DNA of 64,000 nucleotides from Nitrosomonas marina (GCF_900110145.1 NZ_FOCP01000014.1:20701-84700), one strand, 5' to 3'; numbered from the stretch's first letter, positions 38,465 to 50,102 are shown. The notes: generated by a model not told the origin, from the letters alone. Program-made: numbers and translations.

Positions 38465-38715
38465 ATCTTCTCCTTGTTATTGCTGGCACCCAAAATCAGA
38501 TTGTGCTCAGATTTGCTGGATATGACCAAACGTGCCTAATGCCGTTGTCGCGATATCCATGTGTTCAATCTTCGAAGCAATACAGTTCAAGGTCCAGTTT
38601 TTTCATTACTAGTTAGTATATCAATCGATCACAACGTTTGATGCTCCCTGGTTTGTTCGCATGAAGCATTCCAGCCCTGTTTCATGTGAACAATATTGTT
38701 ACAGAAAAACAATTA

Positions 38716-39516
38716 TTATTTGTTATAAACACAAAAATATTCCTGCATTTCCTGCAGTATACCTTCATCGCCGCTCTCCGCAGTCTGTACTACTGTCTTG
38801 AGACCGGCTTTTCGCGCAATACTGGCAATGCGTTCGTGTGCAGTAAATACAGGTGTTATTTTCAGCAATTGTTGGCCATGGGAACCAATTATGTCAAATA
38901 AATTTTGCAATCCTTCGGAGCTTGTGATAACAACGGCATTTATTTTTCCCTGAGACCAGTTTGAGATAAGCTCGCTGGGGTCGATATCCGGTTTGCTGCG
39001 TCGGTAACATTCGGCGTATTCCAGCAATGCACCACGCTTAATCAGCGTTTCGCCAAGTAACGGCCGTCCGTCATTGCCACGAAAAATAATCACGCGCTTT
39101 CCAGATACGTGTAGTAATGCATCTTGTTCAAGTAATGCTTCGCTGTCGAAACGTTCTGTTGGTGTGATGACATGATCAACACCATATTCCTTTAGTGCGT
39201 GTGCAGTACTTTTACCGACAGCGGCAATTTTTACATGTGCTGGCAACGGGCCTGGTGTCTTGTAGCGTGATCGAATCAATGGCATGGCCTTGTGGACGGC
39301 ATTGGGGCTGACAAAAATTGCCAATTCAAAGGTATCCAGCTGCTGGATGAGGTCAAGTAATGGTTTTTTATTTTTGATGTCAGTTATCTCCAATACCGGG
39401 AAAATGACAGCATTACCGCCCATTTTGCGGATATTTTCAGCCAAAAAAGCACACTGATGCTCAGGCCGGGTTACTAGTACATTGATTTTGTGCAGTGGCC
39501 TGGATGCCTGATTCAT
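38716..39516 (-). CDS. hemD: Uroporphyrinogen-III synthase
   Basis: 266 residues from the ATG at 39516; a GTG at 39522 overlapping the hemC stop is also possible. It has the two-domain HemD layout with VLVTRPEHQ at the N-terminus, VSPNAVHKAMP, and ITSSEGLQNLFDIIG in the second domain. It closes and inverts hydroxymethylbilane to uroporphyrinogen III. It is coupled to hemC. Confidence 0.93.
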   Translation of the reverse strand: MNQASRPLHKINVLVTRPEHQCAFLAENIRKMGGNAVIFPVLEITDIKNKKPLLDLIQQLDTFELAIFVSPNAVHKAMPLIRSRYKTPGPLPAHVKIAAVGKSTAHALKEYGVDHVITPTERFDSEALLEQDALLHVSGKRVIIFRGNDGRPLLGETLIKRGALLEYAECYRRSKPDIDPSELISNWSQGKINAVVITSSEGLQNLFDIIGSHGQQLLKITPVFTAHERIASIARKAGLKTVVQTAESGDEGILQEMQEYFCVYNK

Positions 39517-39518
39517 TG

Positions 39519-40472
39519 TCACCAGCTGTGCTGTGTTTCGATGGCGGCAAGAATTTTATCAGCACCCTGTGCAATCAGGTTTTGCGCCATATTTTTACCC
39601 ATTTCTTCCCCGTTTTCCAGATTTCCGCTTACCGCATCACGTACAAATTGTGTGCCGTCCGGGCTGGCTACAAAGCCGCGTAGTTTCAACTGATTATTCT
39701 CGATTTCTGCGAATGCGCCCAGTGGAATCTGACAGCTGCCGCCCAATACACGGCTCATCGCGCGTTCCGCCTGTACGCAGTAAGCTGTTTTGTGATGATG
39801 CAGAGGTTGCAATAGCGCAACAAGATCGGGCCGGTCATGACGGCATTCGATGCCTAAAGCGCCCTGTCCGACTGCGGGCAGGCTTTGTTCGGGATTTAGC
39901 AATGCTGTGATGCGGTCTGACAATTCCAGACGTTTAAGTCCAGCGGCTGCCAGTATAATTGCAGCATACTGACCCTCATCCAATTTGCGCAGACGGGTCT
40001 GTACATTTCCCCGCAGCGGATTGACATTCAAATGGGGAAATTGTGCGCGTAGCTGGCTTTCTCGCCGCAGGCTGGATGTGCCGACTATACTGCCCGACGG
40101 CAGTTCCTCAAGGTTTTTATACTGATTGGAAACGAACGCATCACGGGGGTCTTCGCGTTCAGTAATAGCCGCCAGAATAAATCCCTCGGGTACATTCATA
40201 GGCATGTCCTTCATGGAGTGTACAGCAATATCGGCGCGACCGTCTTCAAGGGCCTGTTCTAATTCTTTGATAAAAAGACCTTTTCCGCCAATTTTTGATA
40301 AGGACTTGTCAAGTATCTGATCCCCTTGGGTTGTCATGCCGAGTATGTTAACTTCGGTTTGCGGGTATAATTGGATCAAACATTGTCGTATGTGTTTGGC
40401 TTGCCACATAGCAAGCAGACTTTCACGGGACGCGATAGTAATGCGTTTTGGGATGGAGAATGAGCTGGACAT
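39519..40472 (-). CDS. hemC: Porphobilinogen deaminase
   Basis: 317 residues. It starts [18 protein letters not shown] and has [20 protein letters not shown] and [15 protein letters not shown], plus the dipyrromethane-binding cysteine in [13 protein letters not shown]. It polymerises four porphobilinogens into hydroxymethylbilane. It lies divergent from ppc with 151 bp between. Confidence 0.97.
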   Translation of the reverse strand: MSSSFSIPKRITIASRESLLAMWQAKHIRQCLIQLYPQTEVNILGMTTQGDQILDKSLSKIGGKGLFIKELEQALEDGRADIAVHSMKDMPMNVPEGFILAAITEREDPRDAFVSNQYKNLEELPSGSIVGTSSLRRESQLRAQFPHLNVNPLRGNVQTRLRKLDEGQYAAIILAAAGLKRLELSDRITALLNPEQSLPAVGQGALGIECRHDRPDLVALLQPLHHHKTAYCVQAERAMSRVLGGSCQIPLGAFAEIENNQLKLRGFVASPDGTQFVRDAVSGNLENGEEMGKNMAQNLIAQGADKILAAIETQHSW

Positions 40473-40623
40473 GCAGTAAAAAAAATAATAAAAATGAAAA
40501 GTTTTCTCGATTGATCGGTAGTTATTTTAGCATGAGCCACGTTCGCTTGGACAAACACAAACCGTTCCAGAACTGATTAAAAGCATTATCTGAAAAATTT
40601 TAATGTAAAGGCGAAGAAACAGT

Positions 40624-43416
40624 ATGCATATTGTAGGTTTAGAAAATCATCCACTAAACGAATCCATAGATGATAAGGATTTGCCACTTCGAGAAGATAT
40701 TCGCTTATTAGGCCGCATATTGGGAGAAATTTTGCGGGAGCAGGAAGGAGAAGCGTCTTTCGATCTGGTTGAGAAAATCCGGCAAACTGCCATACGTTTT
40801 CACCGAGAACAGGATCCACAGGCACGACAGGAGCTGGATCAGATACTTACAAAACTCAGCAACAGAGCAACTGTTGTGGTCGTAAGGGCATTCAGTTATT
40901 TTTCTCAGCTTTCAAATATTGCTGAGGATGTACACCATAATCGCCGCCGCCGCGCCCATCTTTGCGCGGGCTCTCCACCTCAGGCCGGCAGTGTAACGCT
41001 GGCGTTGGAACGGGTATTGGAAAACGGTATCGATAGCGTATCACTGGCCAAGTTTTTTTCAAAAGCGGTTGTTTCTCCGGTGCTGACTGCGCATCCCACT
41101 GAGGTTCAGCGTAGAAGTATCCTGGATTGTCAGCTGACAATAGAGCGTTTATTGAAAGAGCGTGCACTGACGCAGTTAACACCGAATGAAATGCGCCAGA
41201 ATGAAGAAAATTTGCGCACCATGATTCAGATTTTATGGCTGACACGCATGTTACGTTCTGTACGTTTATCGGTGCATGATGAAATTGATAATGGTCTGGC
41301 GTATTACAGCTACACCTTTTTGTCTCAAGTGCCCTATATCTATGCGAAGATTGAGAATCTTCTGGAACGTCATATGGGCGACAAAGCTCCCCGGGTAAAT
41401 TCATTTCTGCGCATTGGCAGCTGGATTGGCGGCGACAGAGATGGCAATCCTTTTGTTACACATCAGGTGATGTTGTACGCAATTGAGCAGCAGTCGGCGC
41501 TGGCGCTCGATTATTATATCGAGGAAGTGGAAAGAATCGGCCATACCATGAGCCTTGCTGAGCGGTTGATTAATATTACCGATGAACTGGAGGAGCTGGC
41601 AGCCGCATGTCCGGAAGTGCCTGCCTGCCGTATAGATGAGCCGTATCGCCGTGCATTTATTGGTATTAGTGCACGCCTGTTGGCGACCAGTCAGCAGCTG
41701 GGCCATACTGTTTGGCGTAAAGAACTGGTAGATGGTGCTGCACCATATGCCGATTGTGCTGAATTCGTGCATGATCTCGATACGATTATTAAGTCGCTCA
41801 AATATCATCAGGCAAACTGGATAGCGCGAGGTGCTTTGCGTAACTTGAGACGGGCAGCGGATGTTTTTGGCTTTCATCTGGCGCCGCTGGACATGCGTCA
41901 GCACAGTAAAGTGCATGAGCAGGTTGTGGCCGAACTGTATGAGCAGGCAACGCATGGAGAGGATTATTTCGCGATGTCTGAGGATGAGCGCGTTAGATGG
42001 CTGCTTGATGAAATCAGTAGTCCGCGTCCATTGCTTTCGCCGTATTTGGAATATTCTGAATCTACCCAGAATGAGTTGCGTATCCTGCAAATGGCCGCAG
42101 AAATTCATCAACGTTTCGGTCATGCAGCTATTCCCAATTACATCATTTCCATGACCACGCATATTATTAATGTATTGGAAGTGGCGTTGCTTCTAAAAGA
42201 GGTTGGCTTGCTGCAGGCCGGTGAAAATCCGCACATGGGGTTAAATATTATTCCTTTATTCGAAACCATAGCGGATTTGCGCAGTTGCGGTAATATTATG
42301 GATCAACTGTTTTCTTTGCCATACTACAAAAAGCTTCTTTTTTCGCGTGGCAATGTGCAGGAAGTCATGCTGGGATACTCGGACAGTAATAAAGATGGCG
42401 GTTTCCTTACTTCCAACTGGGAGATCTACAAAGCTGAAATTGAACTGGCCAAAGTGTTTGCCAGGCATCAAATCGAATTAAGACTTTTTCATGGGCGTGG
42501 TGGAACGGTTGGCCGGGGGGGCGGCCCGAGCTATCAGGGTATCATGGCACAACCGCCAGGCAGTGTGAATGGTCAGATTCGCGTCACAGAGCAGGGCGAG
42601 GTTATCAGTAGTAAATATGCTGAACCAGAAATCGGTCGGCGTAATCTAGAGACACTGGTTGCCGCTACTATCGAATCGACCCTACTGGGAAATGATCCCA
42701 TCGGGGAGAATGCAGGACGCTATTACCAGGCTATGGAAAGTCTTGCAGCACACTCATTCAAGGCTTACCGGAGCCTGGTATTTGAGACGCCCGGTTTCAA
42801 ACAGTATTTTCAGGAATCAACTCCAATTCGCGAAATTTCCGGACTGCACGTCGGCAGCAGACCTTCATCCCGCAAGGCTTCAGATGAGATTGAGGATTTG
42901 CGCGCTATTCCATGGGTTTTCAGTTGGGGGTTGAATCGTGCCATGATTCCCGGGTGGTATGGTTTTGGGCAGGCTGTCGAAGCTTTCTTGCAGGAAGATA
43001 AAACCGGAAATGGTCTGGCGTTATTGCAGGAGATGTATCAAACATGGCCGTTTATGCAAACATTGCTATCGAACATGGATATGGTGCTGGCCAAAACAGA
43101 TATGGGTATTGCTTCCCGTTATTCGGAACTGGTTTCCGATTCGGCTTTACGCGATCATGTTTTTGGGCGTATCCGGCAAGAATGGGATCGCAGCATTAAA
43201 TGGCTTTTCGCCATTACCGGCAATACTGAACTGTTGCAGGATAATCCAACGCTGGCGCGCAGTATTGATAATCGTACACCCTATATTGACCCGTTAAATC
43301 ATTTACAAGTGGAATTGCTAAGACGGTATCGGTCCGGTGAAGACAGCGATGAGGTAAAACGTTCAATTCATCTGACAATTAATGGTGTGACTTCAGGGCT
43401 GCGAAACAGCGGCTGA
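40624..43416 (+). CDS. ppc: Phosphoenolpyruvate carboxylase
   Basis: 930 residues, normal length. Catalytic motifs include TAHPTEVQRRSI (catalytic His, about 157), GYSDSNKDGGF, FHGRGGTVGRGGGP and the terminal LRNSG. It carboxylates PEP to oxaloacetate, an anaplerotic reaction important for a chemolithoautotroph. It is divergent from hemC and is followed 28 bp later by an M16 protein gene. Confidence 0.98.
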   Translation: MHIVGLENHPLNESIDDKDLPLREDIRLLGRILGEILREQEGEASFDLVEKIRQTAIRFHREQDPQARQELDQILTKLSNRATVVVVRAFSYFSQLSNIAEDVHHNRRRRAHLCAGSPPQAGSVTLALERVLENGIDSVSLAKFFSKAVVSPVLTAHPTEVQRRSILDCQLTIERLLKERALTQLTPNEMRQNEENLRTMIQILWLTRMLRSVRLSVHDEIDNGLAYYSYTFLSQVPYIYAKIENLLERHMGDKAPRVNSFLRIGSWIGGDRDGNPFVTHQVMLYAIEQQSALALDYYIEEVERIGHTMSLAERLINITDELEELAAACPEVPACRIDEPYRRAFIGISARLLATSQQLGHTVWRKELVDGAAPYADCAEFVHDLDTIIKSLKYHQANWIARGALRNLRRAADVFGFHLAPLDMRQHSKVHEQVVAELYEQATHGEDYFAMSEDERVRWLLDEISSPRPLLSPYLEYSESTQNELRILQMAAEIHQRFGHAAIPNYIISMTTHIINVLEVALLLKEVGLLQAGENPHMGLNIIPLFETIADLRSCGNIMDQLFSLPYYKKLLFSRGNVQEVMLGYSDSNKDGGFLTSNWEIYKAEIELAKVFARHQIELRLFHGRGGTVGRGGGPSYQGIMAQPPGSVNGQIRVTEQGEVISSKYAEPEIGRRNLETLVAATIESTLLGNDPIGENAGRYYQAMESLAAHSFKAYRSLVFETPGFKQYFQESTPIREISGLHVGSRPSSRKASDEIEDLRAIPWVFSWGLNRAMIPGWYGFGQAVEAFLQEDKTGNGLALLQEMYQTWPFMQTLLSNMDMVLAKTDMGIASRYSELVSDSALRDHVFGRIRQEWDRSIKWLFAITGNTELLQDNPTLARSIDNRTPYIDPLNHLQVELLRRYRSGEDSDEVKRSIHLTINGVTSGLRNSG

Positions 43417-43444
43417 TCCATGTCAACACGCTACTGAGCTAACT

Positions 43445-44749
43445 ATGCATATGAAAAAATATATCTTTGTTTTATTGATCAGTATTTACTCGCAAAGTGT
43501 ATTAGCTTCGCTTGCAATTCAGTTCTGGCAGACTTCTACTGGTGCACGTGTATATTTTGTTGAAAATAATGCCTTGCCAATTGTTGATATCAGCGTTGAA
43601 TTTGCCGCTGGAAGTAGTAAAGACGCGCCTGAGAAATCAGGTTTGGCAAATTTGACGCGACGGATGTTAAAGCTCGGTGCCGGTGGTATGTCCGAAGACG
43701 AAATCGCTAACGCACTCGCTGATGTGGGCGCTCAAATGAGCGCAAATTTTGATGCCGATCGCGCGGGAATGTCGCTACGAACATTAAGTCATGCGCGCGA
43801 GCGAAAACAGGCGTTGGATATTTTTTCCCGGGTAATACAATATCCTGAATTTCCGCAGGATGTTCTTCGGCGCGAGAAGACCAGAATCATTGCCAGTATC
43901 AAAGAATCGAGTACCAAGCCGGATTACATGGCGGGTCGCACGCTTATGGAAATGCTGTATGGGGAGCATCCTTACGGACTAAATGGGGCGGGCGAGGTAG
44001 AAACCGTAGCTACATTGCAACAGGAGGATTTATCCAGATTCTATCAATCTAACTACGCGGCTTCCAATGCTGTAATAGCTATTATTGGTGATATAAGTAA
44101 GCAGGAGGCGACTCGTATTGCTGAATCATTAACGGCACATCTGCCGGATAAAGCTGTCAGCAAGCCAGTGCCGCCTGTTAAGGACCCAAATGGGCAGATA
44201 AGACGAATTGCCCATCCGGCATCGCAAAGCCATATTCAGATCGCTTATCCGGGCATGCGCAGAAGTGATCCGGATTATTTCCCGTTACTCGTTGGTAACT
44301 ACATTTTAGGTGGTGGCGGTTTTGTATCGCGTTTAATGGAGGAAATACGGCAGCAAAGAGGGTTGGCATATAGTGTATACAGCTTTTTTTCTCCGCTGCG
44401 CGAGAAAGGACCGTTCCAAATCGGTCTGCAAACAAAAAAAGAGCAATCGGAAGATGCGCTTGCATTGACGCAATCAGTTTTAAAAAATTTTATTAGCGAA
44501 GGACCGAACGAACAGGAATTGATCGCGGCCAAACAGAATTTGATTGGCGGTTTTCCATTAAGGCTGGACAGCAATTCAAAAATTCTGGGCTATCTTGCAA
44601 TGATTGGCTTTTATAATCTACCACTGACGTATCTTGATGATTATTTAATAGCGGTAGAAGCAGTGACTACAGATCAAATAAAAGACGCGTTTTCTCGACG
44701 TATTCATCCGGAGAATATGGTGACTGTCATCGTTGGGGCTATTGATTAA
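43445..44749 (+). CDS. M16-family protein lacking the zinc motif (non-catalytic subunit type)
   Basis: 434 residues with a signal peptide (YIFVLLISIYSQSVLA), so periplasmic. It has the two M16 domains (AVIAIIGDISKQEAT, QQRGLAYSVYSFFSP). The place of the HxxEH zinc motif reads NLTRR (69-73), so the zinc-binding histidines and catalytic glutamate are missing. In most proteobacteria such a protein is the partner of an active M16 subunit encoded just upstream. Here the upstream gene is ppc, so the active partner is absent or lies elsewhere. ATG at 43445 or 43451. Confidence 0.88.
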   Translation: MHMKKYIFVLLISIYSQSVLASLAIQFWQTSTGARVYFVENNALPIVDISVEFAAGSSKDAPEKSGLANLTRRMLKLGAGGMSEDEIANALADVGAQMSANFDADRAGMSLRTLSHARERKQALDIFSRVIQYPEFPQDVLRREKTRIIASIKESSTKPDYMAGRTLMEMLYGEHPYGLNGAGEVETVATLQQEDLSRFYQSNYAASNAVIAIIGDISKQEATRIAESLTAHLPDKAVSKPVPPVKDPNGQIRRIAHPASQSHIQIAYPGMRRSDPDYFPLLVGNYILGGGGFVSRLMEEIRQQRGLAYSVYSFFSPLREKGPFQIGLQTKKEQSEDALALTQSVLKNFISEGPNEQELIAAKQNLIGGFPLRLDSNSKILGYLAMIGFYNLPLTYLDDYLIAVEAVTTDQIKDAFSRRIHPENMVTVIVGAID

Positions 44750-44764
44750 TAACGTAGCTATGCT

Positions 44765-45323
44765 ATGGGGTTAGGTCAGGGTAAGGTGCGTATCATCGGC
44801 GGCAGTTGGCGTAGCCGTGTGATCGACTTTCCTGTTCGATCCGATTTGCGTCCAACGCCCGACAGAGTGCGCGAAACGCTGTTTAATTGGCTTGGTCAGG
44901 AGTTAAACGGGCTACGTTGTCTTGATCTTTTTTCAGGTAGCGGTGCGTTAGGCTTTGAAGCGGCCTCGCGTGGTGCTGCAAAGGTGGTGATGGTAGAATC
45001 GGATAAAGTCGTATTTCAGGCGCTGCAAAGAAACAAAAAAGTATTAAAAGCGGATCATGTCGAATTGATACAGATGGACGCATTGACTTTCCTGGCAGCA
45101 GACAGGCGGCGATTCGACCTTGTATTTATTGATCCTCCTTATCGGTTGGAATTGCAGTCCTGTATATTGTCACAGCTGCCGCAACGACTTGAACAGGGTG
45201 GGATGGTATATCTCGAAGGTGATCAATGCATTATGTCCGATGAACTGTGGTATATACGGCGTAAAGGAAAAGCAGGCAAGGTGAATTATCAGTTACTGGA
45301 ATTGTCGGGAATGTTGAATAATT

Positions 45324-45331
<8 letters not shown>
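44765..45331 (+). CDS. rsmD: 16S rRNA (guanine966-N2)-methyltransferase
   Basis: 188 residues. The start is [15 protein letters not shown], followed by the [11 protein letters not shown] segment, the SAM motif [18 protein letters not shown] and the catalytic DPPY ([12 protein letters not shown]). It methylates G966 of 16S rRNA in the assembled 30S subunit. Its end overlaps coaD by 8 nt, the standard rsmD-coaD pair. Confidence 0.95.
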
Positions 45332-46077
<746 letters not shown>

Positions 46078-46091
46078 ATTAACATATTAAT

Positions 46092-47129
46092 TTAGCTGTT
46101 AAAAGTATCGTTTTGGAACTGAGATAGATTCCAACGTGCGCGTACGGTGAAACTGCCTGTTAGATCATTAGTGGTTGTATCATTTGCTTGCATTCGCATC
46201 GCACCGGCCAATGCGATCATGGCGCCATTATCAGTGCAAAATTCCAACCGAGGATAAAAGACCGTTGCACCAGTCTGTGCAGCTTTTTGCGTAAGGTGTT
46301 TGCGCAAGTGATGATTGGCACCGACGCCGCCAGCAACAACCAGCCGATTTAATTTGGTAAGCGATAGCGCGGTAAGCGCTTTTTCGGTAAGAACAGTAAC
46401 AACGGCTTCCTGAAAAGCCAGTGCAATATCGGCCCGGACCTGCTGATCCATACTTTGTTTGTTAATCAAAGTCAGTACCGCGGTTTTGAGTCCACTGAAA
46501 CTGAAATTAAGATCACCGCTATTGAGCATGGGTCTGGGTAATTTAAATTTGCCGGATCGACCTTGCCCGGCAAGCTCGGATAAGGCCGCGCCACCGGGAT
46601 AGGCAAGCCCCAACAGTTTTGCAGTTTTATCGAAAGCTTCTCCGGCGGCATCATCTACCGTTTCGCCTAACAATCGGTATTGTCCGACCCCATTGACCTG
46701 CATAAGTTGTGTGTGGCCGCCAGAAACCAGCAATGCAATAAAAGGAAATTGCGGTGCGGGCGTTGACAACAGTGGTGAGAGCAGATGTCCTTCAAGATGA
46801 TGGATGCCTAGAACAGGAATATCTAACGCATAACCCAGTGCTGCCGCCACGCTGGCGCCTACCAGCAGGGCACCCGCCAGTCCCGGTCCTTTCGTGTAAG
46901 CAATTGCGTTAATATCGTCGAGTTCTCGTTGTGCTTTGTTCAGTACCTGTTTAATAAGCGGCAGTATGCGTCTGATGTGATCCCGGGAGGCAAGTTCCGG
47001 CACGACACCGCCATATTCACTGTGCATGCTGATTTGTGAAAATAATGAATGATTTAAAAGACCGCGATCTGTGTCGTATAGTGCGACACCGGTTTCGTCG
47101 CATGACGTTTCTATACCTAAGATAATCAT
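46092..47129 (-). CDS. tsaD: tRNA N6-threonylcarbamoyladenosine synthase TsaD
   Basis: 345 residues. It starts [17 protein letters not shown] and carries the metal-binding HHLEGH (about 110-115) and [12 protein letters not shown]. It transfers the threonylcarbamoyl group to A37 of ANN-reading tRNAs with TsaB and TsaE. It is divergent from rpsU, the conserved tsaD/rpsU arrangement. Confidence 0.97.
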   Translation of the reverse strand: MIILGIETSCDETGVALYDTDRGLLNHSLFSQISMHSEYGGVVPELASRDHIRRILPLIKQVLNKAQRELDDINAIAYTKGPGLAGALLVGASVAAALGYALDIPVLGIHHLEGHLLSPLLSTPAPQFPFIALLVSGGHTQLMQVNGVGQYRLLGETVDDAAGEAFDKTAKLLGLAYPGGAALSELAGQGRSGKFKLPRPMLNSGDLNFSFSGLKTAVLTLINKQSMDQQVRADIALAFQEAVVTVLTEKALTALSLTKLNRLVVAGGVGANHHLRKHLTQKAAQTGATVFYPRLEFCTDNGAMIALAGAMRMQANDTTTNDLTGSFTVRARWNLSQFQNDTFNS

Positions 47130-47233
47130 GAGAAATGTTTTTTTTATTGAATTATGATAGTATATAAGGCTTTTTGGTGTGTCCGGGTGGATATATTGAT
47201 AGTTATTAACAGACAGGAGAAAACTGAAGATTT

Positions 47234-47446
47234 ATGACAACCATCAAAGTCAAAGAAAACGAGCCTTTTGAAGTAGCAATGCGTCGTTTCAAGCGAACAA
47301 TTGAAAAAACCGGTTTGTTGACTGAATTACGTGCTCGTGAATTCTATGAAAAACCAACAGCGGAACGCAAGCGTAAATTAGCGGCTGCTGTCAAACGTAA
47401 TTATAAACGACTTCGTAGCCAGCTTTTGCCGCCTAAGCTTTATTAA
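47234..47446 (+). CDS. rpsU: 30S ribosomal protein S21
   Basis: 70 residues with the S21 core [22 protein letters not shown] and the basic tail [19 protein letters not shown]. It is the first gene of the macromolecular synthesis block rpsU-yqeY-dnaG-rpoD. A Shine-Dalgarno AGGAG lies 12 nt before the ATG. Confidence 0.98.
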   Translation: MTTIKVKENEPFEVAMRRFKRTIEKTGLLTELRAREFYEKPTAERKRKLAAAVKRNYKRLRSQLLPPKLY

Positions 47447-47600
47447 AGTTTTTGAGGTTTAGCCCGCAATAGTCTGCTGTGGCTTGAAATAATAGCTTTA
47501 TGGCTGATCAAGGTTTACTATTCAGAATTCTTATGGGACTTTGTCAATATATCTAATTTGAATTTGTGCTTAATATAGACTGCAAACAGCAGCATGGAAC

Positions 47601-48047
47601 ATGAGTCTTAAACAGAAAATTACCGATGATATGAAAGCAGCAATGCGGACAGGCGATACTCGGCAGCGTGATACTATTCGACTTTTACAGGCGGCTATCA
47701 AGCAAAGGGAAGTCGATGATCGCCAGGAGTTGGATGATGTTGCGATCGTAACTGTAATTGAGAAAATGTTAAAGCAGCGCCGGGATTCCATTGAGCAATA
47801 TGAAGGTGCCGGGCGCAGCGATCTGGCTGCTGCGGAAAAAGAAGAAGTTAACATACTCAGTGTGTATATGCCCAAGGGATTGGCGGATGAAGAAATAGAA
47901 ACACTGGTTGCTGAGGCTATATCAACAGTTGATGCAAAAGGCATGCAGGATATGGGAAAAGTCATGGCAATCCTGAAATCCAATATTGCAGGCCGTGCCG
48001 ATATGGCAAAAGTATCGGCAATTGTGAAAGCAAAAATTTCCGGCTAG
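47601..48047 (+). CDS. GatB/YqeY domain protein
   Basis: 148 residues beginning LKQKITDDMKAAMRTGDTRQRDTIRLL, with VNILSVYMPKGLADEEIETLV and DMGKVMAILKSNIAGRADM. It is the stand-alone YqeY form of the GatB tail domain, tRNA-binding by family. It lies between rpsU and dnaG, the usual place. Function in vivo is not established. Confidence 0.93.
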   Translation: MSLKQKITDDMKAAMRTGDTRQRDTIRLLQAAIKQREVDDRQELDDVAIVTVIEKMLKQRRDSIEQYEGAGRSDLAAAEKEEVNILSVYMPKGLADEEIETLVAEAISTVDAKGMQDMGKVMAILKSNIAGRADMAKVSAIVKAKISG

Positions 48048-48131
48048 GATAGCCAAGTATTTATCCTTGTATTATAGTAAATCTGTCAGTTTGTCGTTTT
48101 TACCGGACGAACTTGACCGATAGAGAAAGAG

Positions 48132-49910
48132 ATGATTCCGCAGATATTCATCCATGATTTACTAAACCGCGTCAATATCATAGATGCAATCGACCGCCAT
48201 GTCTCACTCAAAAAAGCCGGCGCAAATTACGTCGCCTGCTGCCCTTTTCACAGTGAAAAAACACCGTCATTCACAGTCAGTCCGGTCAAACAGTTTTACC
48301 ATTGTTTTGGCTGCGGTGCTCATGGTAATGCCATAAGCTTTCTGATTGAATATCGTGGAATCAGCTTCGTAGAAGCTGTTCGTGAACTGGCCTTATCCGT
48401 AGGTATGCAGGTACCTGCTCAGCAGGAAAAACGAACGGGTCAGTTGAGTACCTCCTCTAGTGAGGTGTTCGATACTGCCGAACAATCTGACCCGCAAGAT
48501 ATACTTCAGACTATGCGTTCGGTGACCCAGTTTTACCGGGAACAACTGAAGCAGTCAGGAAAGGCTGTCGAATACCTGAAAAACCGTGGAGTTAGCGGAA
48601 AAACAGCCGCGCGATTCGGATTGGGCTATGCCCCTGATGACTGGCAAGGACTATCGGCCTTGTTTACCGATTACAGATCTGAGAACACAGGAAAGAAACT
48701 GATAAAAGCAGGGCTGGTGATTTCGGGTCAAGATGGAAATCGGTATGATCGTTTTAGAGACCGAATAATGTTTCCAATCCTGAATCAGAAAGGTCAAATT
48801 ATTGCTTTTGGGGGGCGCGCTATCGGACAGGGGGAGCCGAAGTATCTTAATTCGCCTGAGACAAATTTGTTCGTAAAAGGGCAGGAGATATATAACCTGT
48901 TCTCGGCACGCAAGGCGATTCGCGAGGCAGGTTATGTCATTGTTGTTGAAGGATACATGGATGTTGTCGCATTGTCACAGTATGATATTGAAAATGCCGT
49001 TGCGACATTGGGTACTTCGACAACAGGCGTTCATATTCAGAAACTGTTGCGCCAATCCGATAACATTGTTTTTTGTTTTGATGGAGACAGTGCCGGTAAA
49101 AAAGCTGCCTGGCGTGCACTTGAAAACAGCCTTGAACTGTTAACCGATGGTAACACCATACAATTTTTATTTCTGCCTGATGGTCAGGATCCAGACAGTT
49201 TTGTAAGACAGAACGGAAAAGAGATTTTTGAACACCATATTGCACAAGCAACGCCGTTATCTGAATTTTTGCTGCAGACATTGATGAACGGGCAAAACTT
49301 GCAAACGAATGAAAACCGGGCAAGATTAATTCATGAAGCAAAGCCGCTGTTGCAGCGAATCAAAGCACCGGCGCTGGTGCTGTTGTTGTTAAAACGGTTA
49401 TCGGAATTGAGTGGTCTGGACCAGAATGAGCTGGCGTCGCTACTACAGATAAAGCAAATTCCCTCTGCCCGTGTGAACAGGAACGCTCCGCGAAAACAGC
49501 CTGCTTCCCCCTATCGCCGGTTGATGTTATTGTTAATGTATAATCCTGGATTTTTCCATGATCTGCAAAAAGAATCGCTGGTGCTGGTTAATGAAAATAA
49601 TGAAGAACTGGGCGCTTTAAAATATCTGGTTGATTTTTTAACCAATCGCCCCGATATTGTTGACAGTTCCTCGGCATTGTCGATTCTTTCATATTTAAAA
49701 GATAATCCTTATCGCGTATTTTTGGAAAAAATCGAGAGCGAGATACTGGATTGGGACGACGGAATGGATCTTGAAGCTGAATTTCACGGGGTAATCCAAA
49801 AACTGCGGGAAATACAACGAAAAAATCGAATGAAAGAATTGCATAACAAACCTTTAGGATCGCTAACTGATGAAGAAAAGCGCGAACTCCAGCGCCTGAC
49901 TGCACACTAA
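48132..49910 (+). CDS. dnaG: DNA primase
   Basis: 592 residues. The zinc domain has Cys37, His40, Cys58 and Cys61 (CPFHSEKTPSF, HCFGCGAHGNAI). The TOPRIM core has VVEGYMDVVAL and FCFDGDSAGKKAAW. The C-terminal helicase-binding domain ends DEEKRELQRLTAH. It makes RNA primers for replication. Confidence 0.98.
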   Translation: MIPQIFIHDLLNRVNIIDAIDRHVSLKKAGANYVACCPFHSEKTPSFTVSPVKQFYHCFGCGAHGNAISFLIEYRGISFVEAVRELALSVGMQVPAQQEKRTGQLSTSSSEVFDTAEQSDPQDILQTMRSVTQFYREQLKQSGKAVEYLKNRGVSGKTAARFGLGYAPDDWQGLSALFTDYRSENTGKKLIKAGLVISGQDGNRYDRFRDRIMFPILNQKGQIIAFGGRAIGQGEPKYLNSPETNLFVKGQEIYNLFSARKAIREAGYVIVVEGYMDVVALSQYDIENAVATLGTSTTGVHIQKLLRQSDNIVFCFDGDSAGKKAAWRALENSLELLTDGNTIQFLFLPDGQDPDSFVRQNGKEIFEHHIAQATPLSEFLLQTLMNGQNLQTNENRARLIHEAKPLLQRIKAPALVLLLLKRLSELSGLDQNELASLLQIKQIPSARVNRNAPRKQPASPYRRLMLLLMYNPGFFHDLQKESLVLVNENNEELGALKYLVDFLTNRPDIVDSSSALSILSYLKDNPYRVFLEKIESEILDWDDGMDLEAEFHGVIQKLREIQRKNRMKELHNKPLGSLTDEEKRELQRLTAH

Positions 49911-50038
49911 TGGTTACATGATATGATTGATATGCTATTGCATTGATGGTGGTTTGTATTCTAGGCAGAAGCGGTATACAAAATACCGGAAGATTAGTGG
50001 CATAGATGTATCGTCAAAATGCCTGTAAGTGAGAATTT

Positions 50039-50047
50039 TGATATAAT
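50039..50047 (+). promoter_or_regulatory. Extended -10 promoter of rpoD
   Basis: TG-A-TATAAT lies 55 bp before the rpoD ATG in the 192-bp dnaG-rpoD gap. No good -35 is present, as is common for extended -10 promoters. It would allow rpoD expression apart from the rpsU operon. Confidence 0.55.
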
Positions 50048-50102
50048 CCGACGCTTTCGGCTTTTATACTTTTAATTAATTCATCCAATTTTGGTAATGT
50101 AT

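Noticed and set aside
38305..38616. 103-codon plus-strand frame over the hemY start
   Set aside because: It is antisense to the conserved HemY N-terminal membrane domain and has no ribosome site.
41401..42162. 253-codon minus-strand frame inside ppc
   Set aside because: It lies wholly opposite conserved PEP carboxylase codons; a shadow of a real gene.
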